Below are positions 1 through 5,591 of a DNA stretch of 9,299 nucleotides, in pieces. The DNA is from Streptosporangiaceae bacterium (GTDB lineage Bacteria; Actinomycetota; Actinomycetes; Streptosporangiales; Streptosporangiaceae): the NCBI GenBank assembly GCA_030038715.1, contig JASHSO010000241.1, positions 1 to 9,299 of the forward strand, in the 5' to 3' direction. The notes beneath the pieces were generated by a model. The model saw nothing but the letters and a program-made list of their open reading frames with translations, was not told the origin of the DNA and searched no databases. Every line of letters begins with the position of its first letter. The stretch's first letter is position 1. The position numbers were made by a program, and so were the translations under genes.

Positions 1-660
1 TGCGAGATCTGTAACGGGCGGGGTGAGGTCAGCCAGGTCACCAGGTCGTTTATCGGCCAGATGATGACGTCCAGGCCGTGCCCGGGCTGCGGCGGGTACG
101 GCACGGTCATCCGCAAGCCGTGCCCGGAGTGTGACGGGGACGGCCGGGTCAGGACCCGGCGGACCATTAAGGTCAGGATCCCGGCTGGCGTGGAGGACGG
201 CACCCACATCCAGCTGGCCGGCGAGGGCGAGATCGGCCCGGGCGGCGGCCCACCGGGGGACCTGTTCCTGGAGATCGTGCAGCGGCCGCACCCGATCTTC
301 GAGCGGCAGGGCGATGACCTGCACTGCACGGTGACGATCCCGATGGTGGCCGCCGCACTCGGGGCGACGCTGCAGGTCCAGACGCTGGACGGGCCCGCGG
401 ACCTCGACATCCGCCCGGGCATGCAGTCCGGCCAGGCAATTCCGCTCTACGGGCAGGGGACTGAGCGGTTGAACGGCTCGGGGCGCGGCGACTTGATCAT
501 CCACGTCACGGTGGAGACTCCCACCAAGTTGGAGCCCGAGCAGGAGGAACTGCTCCGTCAGCTAGCCAAGCTGCGCGGTGAGGAGGCCCCGCCCGGTAAG
601 TTCGCGCCCGGCCAGCAGGGCTTCTTCTCTCGGCTTCGCGATGCGTTCAACGGCCGCTGA
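1..660 (+). CDS. dnaJ: Chaperone protein DnaJ, C-terminal part (5' end outside window)
   Basis: DnaJ is the Hsp40 co-chaperone that delivers unfolded clients to DnaK and stimulates its ATPase in the cytoplasm. The reading frame is open from the first base, so the J domain, the Gly/Phe region and the first zinc motif lie upstream. Three of the four CxxCxGxG zinc motifs are visible: CEICNGRG (visible residues 1-8), CPGCGGYG (27-34) and CPECDGDG (41-48). The client-binding C-terminal domains follow (about 55-175), with the family signatures IPAGVEDGT, LAGEGEIGPGGGPPGDL, HPIFERQGDDL and the GQG/GRGDL stretch. The visible 219 residues fit the last ~60% of a ~380-residue DnaJ. The wording of the second motif and its flank (GRGEVSQVTRS) resembles the actinobacterial hrcA-linked paralog (DnaJ2), so hrcA is expected just upstream. 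The next gene, rsmE, starts 18 nt after the TGA, indicating co-transcription. Confidence 0.97.
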   Translation, partial: CEICNGRGEVSQVTRSFIGQMMTSRPCPGCGGYGTVIRKPCPECDGDGRVRTRRTIKVRIPAGVEDGTHIQLAGEGEIGPGGGPPGDLFLEIVQRPHPIFERQGDDLHCTVTIPMVAAALGATLQVQTLDGPADLDIRPGMQSGQAIPLYGQGTERLNGSGRGDLIIHVTVETPTKLEPEQEELLRQLAKLRGEEAPPGKFAPGQQGFFSRLRDAFNGR

Positions 661-678
661 CGGCCGGGTTCGCAGCCG

Positions 679-1413
679 GTGAGGCCGCCGCTCTTCTTGG
701 CAGCCGCGGCGGACCTGGCCGCAGGTCGCATCGCGCTGACGGGCCAGGAAGGCAGGCACGCGAGCAATGCGCGCAGGCTCGCCCCCGGCGAGCGAGCCGA
801 CCTCACCGACGGAGCGGGCACCGTGGCCGAGTGCGTGGTCACAGGGGCCTGGCCGGGACGGCTGGAGCTGACTGTCCTGTCGAAGCGAGCCGAGCCGCGC
901 CCCGAGCCCGCTGTCACCGTCGTGCAAGCCATACCGAAAGGGGAACGAGCTGAGTTCGCGGTCGATCTAGTGACGCAGGTCGGTGCCGACACCGTGGTGC
1001 CGTGGGCGGCGCAGCTTTGCGTGGCGCAGTGGCGCGGGGAGCGGGCGGCGAAGGCACTCAACCGGTGGCGTTCCGCTGCGGCGGCCGCCGCGAAGCAGTC
1101 GCGGCGAGCCTGGTTTCCCGAGGTGACGCAGCTTGCCGACCTCGCCGCCGTGACCAATCGGGTGGGCGCAGCGGCGCTGGGTGTGGTACTCGACCCCGAA
1201 GCGGATGTCGCGCTCGGCGATGTCGTGATCCCGCAGGCAGGCGAGATTGTGATCGTGGTAGGGCCGGAAGGAGGGATCACCCCGCTCGAGCGCGAGGCGC
1301 TGCTCACGGCGGGTGGCATCCCAGCCAGGCTCGGGCCGACGATCCTGCGGGCCTCGTCGGCCGGCGCAGTAGCAGTGGGAGTCATCTTGGCCAGCACCGC
1401 CCGCTGGCGGTGA
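679..1413 (+). CDS. rsmE: 16S rRNA (uracil-1498-N3)-methyltransferase RsmE
   Basis: RsmE uses S-adenosylmethionine to methylate N3 of U1498 in the decoding region of 16S rRNA. The 244-residue product matches the usual length. An N-terminal PUA-like domain (about 1-75, with EGRHASNARRLAPGE at 24-38) precedes a SPOUT methyltransferase domain. Its hallmarks are QAIPKGER (83-90), AAKQSRRAWFPEV (137-149), the knot loop IVVGPEGGITPLE (192-204) and the C-terminal knot segment LGPTILRASSAGAVAV (218-233). The GTG at 679 is chosen because the protein then begins RPPLFL, as in the family, and because it sits just after dnaJ. No good Shine-Dalgarno sequence precedes it, so expression may rely on coupling to dnaJ. 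The dnaJ-rsmE order is widely conserved. A hairpin 64 nt after the stop probably ends the transcript. Confidence 0.95.
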   Translation: MRPPLFLAAAADLAAGRIALTGQEGRHASNARRLAPGERADLTDGAGTVAECVVTGAWPGRLELTVLSKRAEPRPEPAVTVVQAIPKGERAEFAVDLVTQVGADTVVPWAAQLCVAQWRGERAAKALNRWRSAAAAAAKQSRRAWFPEVTQLADLAAVTNRVGAAALGVVLDPEADVALGDVVIPQAGEIVIVVGPEGGITPLEREALLTAGGIPARLGPTILRASSAGAVAVGVILASTARWR

Positions 1414-1476
1414 CTCCAAGCCGCCGCTCGGTCCCCGTGCGAGCGCCGATGTGAGCCTGGCCGGATAATCGAGCTT

Positions 1477-1499
1477 GGCCAGGCTGATCAAGCCTGGCC
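1477..1499. terminator. Hairpin between convergent genes, probable bidirectional terminator
   Basis: A perfect 9-bp inverted repeat, GGCCAGGCT (1477-1485) and AGCCTGGCC (1491-1499), has a 5-nt loop (1486-1490). It lies 64 nt after the rsmE stop and about 100 nt beyond the stop of the convergent minus-strand gene. There is no U-tract on either side, which is common for actinobacterial terminators. The right arm is also the first motif of the 48-bp repeat array, so the hairpin could be a by-product of the repeats. Confidence 0.5.
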
Positions 1500-1645
1500 G
1501 TCGTCAAGCGGCGTCATTGAGCCTGGCCGCGCCGATCAAGCCTGGCCGTCGTCAAGCGGCGTCATTGAGCCTGGCCGCGCTGATCAAGCCTGGCCGTCGT
1601 CAAGCGGCGTCATTAAGCCTGGTCGCGTGATCAAGCCCGGCCGCG
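1486..1645. repeat. 48-bp direct tandem repeat, about 3.3 copies
   Basis: Full copies lie at 1486-1533, 1534-1581 (differing only at the last base) and 1582-1628 (47 nt, three changes including one deletion). A partial, more diverged copy starts at 1629. Each unit opens with GATCAAGCCTGGCCG and contains a second AGCCTGGCCG 29 nt later. Counting the flanks, this 10-mer or a close variant occurs at 1454, 1472, 1491, 1520, 1539, 1568, 1587, 1616 and 1634, with spacings alternating 18/19 and 29 nt. The stop codon of the minus-strand gene (1600-1602) lies inside the third copy, so the last residues of that protein come from the repeat. The array is contiguous with no unique spacers, so it is not CRISPR. 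A role is unknown; replication-slippage expansion in a convergent gap is the simplest explanation. Confidence 0.9.
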
Positions 1646-2574
1646 CTGACGGCAGCCGAGCTGGCACCGCCGCCGCCACCCGGCGCCGGCGGCTTGGGGG
1701 TCTTAGTGGTCGCGGACGGGCAGGGCGAGGAGGCAGCCACCTGGGCGGTGCCGAGATGCGCGGCTGTGTCGGTGCTGGCGGCCGCTTTACCGGACCCGGA
1801 TGAGTCGCCGGCAGGAGTGGAGTTTCCTGAGTCAGCCGGAGTGGGCGTGGCGGTTGGCGTCGGGCTCGGGGTCGAGCTGGGACTCTGGCTTGGCGTGGCT
1901 GAGGACGACGGCGACTGCGACGCTGAGGACGACGAACTGGGCGCGCTCTGCTTCGGCGCGGCGCTCTTGCAGGGCGAAGGGGTCGGCGAGACCGGCGGAC
2001 TGCTGGTGGCTCCCGGCGTGCCACCGCCGAGCGTGGCACCGGCCTGGCTACCCGGCCCGCCGTTCGCCGTAGCGCTGGACCGACTCGACCCCGCGTGTGA
2101 TTGGACCCCGGAGGGCGAAACGGCTCCGGGAACCTCGATCGCCACGTAGGCGCCGGCGGCCATGACGAAGACGGCTGTGGCAGACACCGTGGCCAGGCGC
2201 AGCCAACCCAGCCGTGACAGCTGACCGACGCGCCGCGCCCGGTGCGCAGTACGACGAGCTACCTGCTCCTTGATCAGCAGCATGCCGCCCGACAGCTGAC
2301 CGACGTGCCGCGCCCGGTGCGCAGTACGACGAGCTACCTGCTCCTTGATCAGCAGCATGCCGCCTGACAGCCAGTAGGCCGCGGACTGCAGCACACCACG
2401 GACCAGCAGGCAGAAGGTGGCCCAAGCCGCCAGGATCTCGGCGACCTGGACCGACCGTGGCCGTCGCAGCCGGCCGCGTATCCGGTCCAGGCCGTCCCGT
2501 GTGGGCTCGACCGGATCTACCGCGGCATGCAAAGCGCGCCGCAGCATCGCGTCATAGTCGCGGGGAGCGTTCAT
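1600..2574 (-). CDS. Membrane protein paired with ECF sigma factor, probable anti-sigma factor
   Basis: This 324-residue product overlaps the upstream sigma-factor gene by ATGA (2571-2574), so translation is coupled. The N-terminal ~40 residues (with MLRRALHAAVDPVEP and GLDRIRGRL) are cytoplasmic and resemble the short N-terminal part of proteins encoded next to SigE-type sigma factors in Actinobacteria. A hydrophobic stretch lies at about 45-69 and a clear membrane helix at about 124-148. In between is a 25-residue segment present twice in tandem (69-93 and 94-118). After the helix comes a long, low-complexity Ser/Pro/Thr/Gly/Ala tail (about 150-310), presumably outside the membrane, with only two cysteines (C202, C285). 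No HxxxCxxC zinc anti-sigma motif is present. The inferred role is to hold the sigma factor at the membrane until an envelope signal arrives, but this rests on gene pairing and topology rather than a recognised domain. The final residues and stop codon fall in the 48-bp repeat array. Confidence 0.72.
   Translation of the reverse strand: MNAPRDYDAMLRRALHAAVDPVEPTRDGLDRIRGRLRRPRSVQVAEILAAWATFCLLVRGVLQSAAYWLSGGMLLIKEQVARRTAHRARHVGQLSGGMLLIKEQVARRTAHRARRVGQLSRLGWLRLATVSATAVFVMAAGAYVAIEVPGAVSPSGVQSHAGSSRSSATANGGPGSQAGATLGGGTPGATSSPPVSPTPSPCKSAAPKQSAPSSSSSASQSPSSSATPSQSPSSTPSPTPTATPTPADSGNSTPAGDSSGSGKAAASTDTAAHLGTAQVAASSPCPSATTKTPKPPAPGGGGGASSAAVSAAGLDHATRLNDAA
2216..2365. repeat. 75-bp tandem duplication inside the probable anti-sigma gene
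   Basis: Copies at 2216-2290 and 2291-2365 are identical at 73 of 75 positions (differences at 2231 versus 2306, and at the last base). The unit is divisible by three, so the reading frame is kept and a 25-residue segment containing LLIKEQVARRTAHRAR appears twice, differing only by His90 versus Arg115. The near identity suggests a recent duplication. It lies in the basic stretch between the two hydrophobic segments. Confidence 0.95.
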
Positions 2575-3161
2575 CCCGTACGCTCCAGGACCATTCGCAG
2601 CGCTGTCATGGCCCGGGCGGTGTGGCTCTTGACGGCGCCCCGGCTTATCCGCATCGTTTGCGCGATCTGAGCTTCGGACATATCGGCATAGAACCGTAGC
2701 ACTAGGGCCTCCCGCTGCCGGGGTGGCAGCGTGCGCAGCGCCGCTATGACCGCCGATCGCTCAAAGAGCGCGATCGCGCCTAGCTCGGCACTGGGCATGT
2801 CGGGCGGGGGCTTAGGTGCGTTCCGGTCGACCACTACTCGGTGCCTGAGCACCGAACGCGATCGATTTACTACAGACTGCCGCAAGTAGGACAGGGCCTT
2901 GTCGCTGTCTCGCAGGCGGCGCCACCCGCCGTGCATCGCGACAAACGCGTCCTGCACCACTTCCTCCGCAGTTCCCACGTCGCGAACCAGCAGGGCAGCA
3001 AGCCGCACCAGGGAGCGGTAGTGAGCGCTGTAGAGCTCAGCCACCGCTCGGTCGGCTTCCAGATCTGCCTCATCGGAACCCAGGGCAACAACTTCTGCCA
3101 CAAGGGTTTCGGTCACGCTGATGGGACGCGCCGCGCCGTCCGAAGGTTGACCCGCTGCCAT
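2571..3161 (-). CDS. ECF-type RNA polymerase sigma factor, SigE family
   Basis: This is a two-domain extracytoplasmic-function sigma factor that recruits RNA polymerase to alternative promoters. With the ATG at 3161 it has 196 residues. Region 2 (about 41-108) includes YSAHYRSLVRLAALLV, the DVGTAEEVVQDAFVAM core-binding helix and SYLRQSVVNRSRSVLRHR. Region 4 (about 137-191) includes LPPRQREALVLRFYADMSEA and the helix-turn-helix QIAQTMRISRGAVKSH that reads the -35 element. No region 3 and no SnoaL-type C-terminal extension are present. The frame is open 25 codons further to an ATG at 3236, but those residues look unlike the family and have no ribosome binding site. The ATG at 3161 has a weak AGAG 7 nt upstream and remains a choice rather than a certainty. 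It overlaps the downstream membrane-protein gene by 4 nt, the usual sigma/anti-sigma arrangement. Target promoters and inducing signal cannot be read from the sequence. Confidence 0.9.
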   Translation of the reverse strand: MAAGQPSDGAARPISVTETLVAEVVALGSDEADLEADRAVAELYSAHYRSLVRLAALLVRDVGTAEEVVQDAFVAMHGGWRRLRDSDKALSYLRQSVVNRSRSVLRHRVVVDRNAPKPPPDMPSAELGAIALFERSAVIAALRTLPPRQREALVLRFYADMSEAQIAQTMRISRGAVKSHTARAMTALRMVLERTG

Positions 3162-3312
3162 CACGGATCTCTGCTGGATGCCGGAGCGATACCGGCATGC
3201 TTGACCACTTCTACGTCCCCCCACCCCTCGAGCCATCAGCGTTTGCGCATGTCACCCCGATGGGTGAGGCAGAGCCAGTAGCTGTGGCCGTTCGGTGGCG
3301 GGGCCGCTAGCT

Positions 3313-3339
3313 GACGGGGCCGTGGCACCTGGGGGTTGG
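3313..3339 (-). promoter_or_regulatory. Candidate ECF-type promoter upstream of the sigma-factor gene
   Basis: On the minus strand CCAACC (3339-3334) is followed after 17 nt by CGTC (3316-3313). This matches the general ECF promoter pattern of an AAC-containing -35 element and a CGTC-like -10 element. Transcription would start near 3306, some 70 to 145 nt before the possible sigma start codons. Autoregulation would be expected for an ECF sigma factor. The elements are short and GC-rich, so a chance match is quite possible. Confidence 0.25.
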
Positions 3340-3401
3340 CGCACCGCGGTTCGCAGTAAGGCAACACTAGCTGGCATGGGCGCGGTACGACGGGCAGACG
3401 T

Positions 3402-3407
3402 TAAGAT
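3402..3407 (+). promoter_or_regulatory. Candidate -10 element for the HIT gene (leaderless start)
   Basis: TAAGAT matches the actinobacterial -10 consensus TAnnnT. Its last base is 8 nt before the GTG at 3415, so transcription would begin at or next to the start codon. No convincing -35 hexamer is seen, and the GTG has no Shine-Dalgarno sequence, which agrees with a leaderless mRNA. Confidence 0.4.
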
Positions 3408-3414
3408 CTGTGCT

Positions 3415-3759
3415 GTGCCCGAATGTCTGTTCTGCAGCATCGCCGCTGGCGAGGTGCCCGCCACCCTAGTGTCCGATAGAGTCAGGACCATCGCGTTCCG
3501 CGACATCAATCCCCAAGCTCCGGTTCACGTGCTCGTGATTCCGCGCTCGCACCACGCCAACCTGGCCGAGCTTGCGGGGGCTGGCGACGGCCTGCTGGCA
3601 GAACTGATCGACCACGCGCATGAGGTTGCTGTGGCCGAGGGCGTAGCCGGTGATGGCTACCGGGTCGTCTTCAACACCGGGAACAACGGCGGCCAGACCG
3701 TCGGCCACGTGCACGCCCACGTCCTCGGTGGGCGCCGCATGACTTGGCCGCCAGGCTGA
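3415..3759 (+). CDS. HIT-family protein (histidine-triad nucleotide-binding hydrolase)
   Basis: HIT proteins are small cytoplasmic nucleotide-binding enzymes, usually homodimers, that hydrolyse phosphoramidates such as AMP-lysine or adenylated by-products. The 114-residue product begins (M)PECLFCSIAAGEVPA, the standard opening of the family with its CxxC pair (C4, C7). It continues with FRDINPQAPVHVLVIPRSHH (28-47) and VVFNTGNNGGQTVGH, and ends with the triad HVHAHVLGGR (98-107), where His100 is the expected catalytic residue. The GTG at 3415 is chosen because family members start at this Pro-x-Cys segment. The frame is open upstream to 3295, including an ATG at 3376, but those residues are not family-like. 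It lies 67 nt before phoH, a conserved actinobacterial neighbour, and diverges from the sigma unit. Its physiological substrate here is unknown. Confidence 0.92.
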   Translation: MPECLFCSIAAGEVPATLVSDRVRTIAFRDINPQAPVHVLVIPRSHHANLAELAGAGDGLLAELIDHAHEVAVAEGVAGDGYRVVFNTGNNGGQTVGHVHAHVLGGRRMTWPPG

Positions 3760-3814
3760 TCGGGGCAGCAGGCCGTTACCATGGTGGCAACGCCGGCCAG
3801 GCCGAGGCGGCGGC

Positions 3815-3819
3815 AGGGA
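3815..3819 (+). promoter_or_regulatory. Ribosome binding site supporting the phoH TTG start
   Basis: AGGGA lies 7 nt before the TTG at 3827, good spacing for pairing with the 3' end of 16S rRNA. No ATG or GTG in this frame is near a comparable site and upstream of the conserved domain, so the TTG is preferred. Confidence 0.55.
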
Positions 3820-3826
3820 AGAGGCA

Positions 3827-4978
3827 TTGACCGATAATTCAGGCGACTCCCGCAAGCGCGTGCGGTCGGCTACGGCCACCGTCATCGGCGGTGTGACCGG
3901 CAGGACCAGCAGCGACGGCACCAACGGTAACGCTGCCAGTGGCGACCGGGCCGAGGCCGACACGGCGCAGGTAAAGATCGTGATTCCCGACGATCAGTCA
4001 ATGGTCAGCCTGCTCGGATCGGGCGACGAGCTGCTCGGCGTGATCGAGCGCACGGTGGACGCCGACTTCCACGTCCGCGGCAACGAGATCACAGTCACCG
4101 GCTCACGCCAAGAGACCGACATGGCGTCCCGGCTGTTCGACGAGCTGATCGAGCTCATCGCCAGCGGTGCCCAGTTGTCGGTCGACTCGATCGAGCACAG
4201 CGTGGCCATGCTGCGCCGGAAGACAGGCGCGCGGCCTGCGGAAGTACTCAACCTGGACATCCTGTCCAGCCGCGGGCGGACGATCCGGCCGAAGACGCTG
4301 AATCAGAAGCGCTACGTCGATGCCATCGACACCCACACCGTCGTATTTGCGATCGGCCCCGCAGGCACGGGGAAGACCTATCTGGCCATGGCCAAGGCGG
4401 TCAAGGCGCTGCAGGCGAAGGACGTCAACCGGATCATCCTGACCAGGCCTGCGGTGGAGGCGGGAGAACGGCTCGGCTTCCTGCCTGGCACGCTCTACGA
4501 GAAGATCGACCCCTACCTGCGACCGCTCTACGACGCGCTGCACGACATGGTCGACCCGGAATCGATACCGCGGCTGACCGCCGCCGGCACGATCGAGATC
4601 GCACCCCTTGCTTACATGCGGGGCCGTACGCTGAATGACTCGTTCATCATCCTGGACGAGGCCCAGAACACCTCGCCCGAGCAGATGAAGATGTTCCTCA
4701 CCAGGCTGGGCTTCGGGTCGAGAATCGTGGTCACCGGCGACATCACCCAGATCGACCTGCCTACCGGGCAGCTCAGCGGCCTTCGGCAGGTGCAGGGGAT
4801 ACTCGAGGGCGTCGATGACGTCTACTTCTCCCGGCTCACCAGCCATGACGTCGTCAGGCACAAGCTGGTAGCCGACATCGTGGATGCTTACGAGAGATAT
4901 GACGCCAGGCAAGCTGCCGCCGAGCCCGGCCGGCTGCCCGCGGGACGGCAGCGCCGGGACGGCTACCGGAACCGGTGA
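3827..4978 (+). CDS. phoH: PhoH-family ATPase (PhoH-like / YbeZ)
   Basis: PhoH proteins are cytoplasmic P-loop ATPases related to superfamily I helicases. They are linked to RNA metabolism and typically encoded beside ybeY, as here. With the TTG start the protein has 383 residues. A nonconserved, Ser/Thr/Asn-rich stretch (1-48) is followed by a small N-terminal domain (about 49-130, with KIVIPDDQSMVSLLGSGDE). The ATPase domain follows, with QKRYVDAIDTHTVVFAIGPA leading into Walker A GPAGTGKT (177-184), LTRPAVEAGERLGFLPG (205-221), LRPLYDALHDM, Walker B FIILDEAQN (273-281) and VVTGDITQIDLP (301-312). All key nucleotide-binding residues are present. The extreme C-terminus (about 362-383) is Arg/Ala/Gly-rich and probably disordered. 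ybeY begins 21 nt downstream. Start choice is moderately sure; identity is certain. Confidence 0.95.
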   Translation: MTDNSGDSRKRVRSATATVIGGVTGRTSSDGTNGNAASGDRAEADTAQVKIVIPDDQSMVSLLGSGDELLGVIERTVDADFHVRGNEITVTGSRQETDMASRLFDELIELIASGAQLSVDSIEHSVAMLRRKTGARPAEVLNLDILSSRGRTIRPKTLNQKRYVDAIDTHTVVFAIGPAGTGKTYLAMAKAVKALQAKDVNRIILTRPAVEAGERLGFLPGTLYEKIDPYLRPLYDALHDMVDPESIPRLTAAGTIEIAPLAYMRGRTLNDSFIILDEAQNTSPEQMKMFLTRLGFGSRIVVTGDITQIDLPTGQLSGLRQVQGILEGVDDVYFSRLTSHDVVRHKLVADIVDAYERYDARQAAAEPGRLPAGRQRRDGYRNR

Positions 4979-4999
4979 CGTTCCGCTGACGGGAAGACG

Positions 5000-5584
5000 A
5001 TGACGATCGAGATCGCCAACGAGTCGGGTACCGAAGTCGACGAGGCGCTGCTGGCCGGGCTGGCTCGGCACGTGCTCGACGACATGCGAGTTCACCCGTT
5101 GGCCGAGCTCTCCGTACTGCTTGTCGACGAGCCGGCGATGACCGCCCTGCACGTGCGCTGGATGGGGGAGGAAGGTCCCACCGACGTGCTCGCGTTCCCG
5201 ATGGACGAGCTCAGGCTGCCTCAGCCGGGCGGTTACGGCGACCATGCTCCCTCCGATGCGGACCCGGCGGAAACCCTGCTTGGCGACGTGGTGATCTGTC
5301 CGCAAGTGGCCGCTGCACAGGCGGTGCAGGCGGGCCACGACGTCCAGGACGAGATCGACTTGCTGTGCACGCACGGCATCTTGCACCTGCTCGGCTACGA
5401 TCACGCCGAGCCAGACGAGCACGCGAAGATGTTCGGCCTGCAGGACAGGCTGCTAGCGGCGTGGCGGGCCGAGCGCGGCGATGCCGCGGGTGACGCCGCG
5501 GGCCAGGGCAGGCGCGGCGATGCTGCGGGTGACGCCGCGGGCCAGGGCAGGCGCGGCGAACCGCACACCGACTCAGGCGGGTAA
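5000..5584 (+). CDS. ybeY: Endoribonuclease YbeY (rRNA maturation factor)
   Basis: YbeY is a zinc-dependent single-strand endoribonuclease needed for 16S rRNA 3'-end maturation and 70S ribosome quality control. Conserved features are the EIANESG start, the [20 protein letters not shown] segment with the conserved Arg53, [12 protein letters not shown] (59-70), [11 protein letters not shown] (91-101) and the zinc motif [11 protein letters not shown] (125-135), with H125, H129 and H135 as ligands. The ATG at 5000 has GGGAAG just upstream at 4991-4996. The enzyme core ends near residue 157. The remaining ~37 residues are an Ala/Gly/Asp/Arg tail made of two copies of a 13-residue unit, which makes the protein longer (194 residues) than the usual 150-165. 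The tail lies after the catalytic fold and is unlikely to affect the active site. The next gene begins 7 nt after the stop. Confidence 0.96.
   Translation: MTIEIANESGTEVDEALLAGLARHVLDDMRVHPLAELSVLLVDEPAMTALHVRWMGEEGPTDVLAFPMDELRLPQPGGYGDHAPSDADPAETLLGDVVICPQVAAAQAVQAGHDVQDEIDLLCTHGILHLLGYDHAEPDEHAKMFGLQDRLLAAWRAERGDAAGDAAGQGRRGDAAGDAAGQGRRGEPHTDSGG
5473..5559. repeat. 39-bp tandem duplication encoding the YbeY C-terminal tail
   Basis: Copies at 5473-5511 and 5512-5550 differ at one base, followed by 9 nt of a third copy (5551-5559). The unit is divisible by three and encodes [13 protein letters not shown] twice. Each unit itself contains a doubled GDAA, indicating older internal repetition. 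Confidence 0.93.
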
Positions 5585-5591
5585 CAGGCAG

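Noticed and set aside
558..1397. Minus-strand open frame (279 codons) opposite rsmE
   Set aside because: Ser/Ala/Arg-rich translation with no motifs, fully antisense to rsmE.
1486..1645. CRISPR array
   Set aside because: The repeated units are directly adjacent at a 48-bp period with no unique spacers, and no cas genes are nearby.
1694..2149. Plus-strand open frame (151 codons) opposite the probable anti-sigma tail
   Set aside because: Its Gly/Val/Glu-rich sequence is just the complement of the low-complexity Ser/Pro/Thr region; the minus-strand frame is supported by the ATGA overlap and membrane helix.
4103..5422. Long minus-strand open frame (439 codons) opposite phoH and ybeY
   Set aside because: It is antisense to two certain genes; long antisense frames are expected in GC-rich DNA, and its translation is Arg/His/Gln-rich with no family features.
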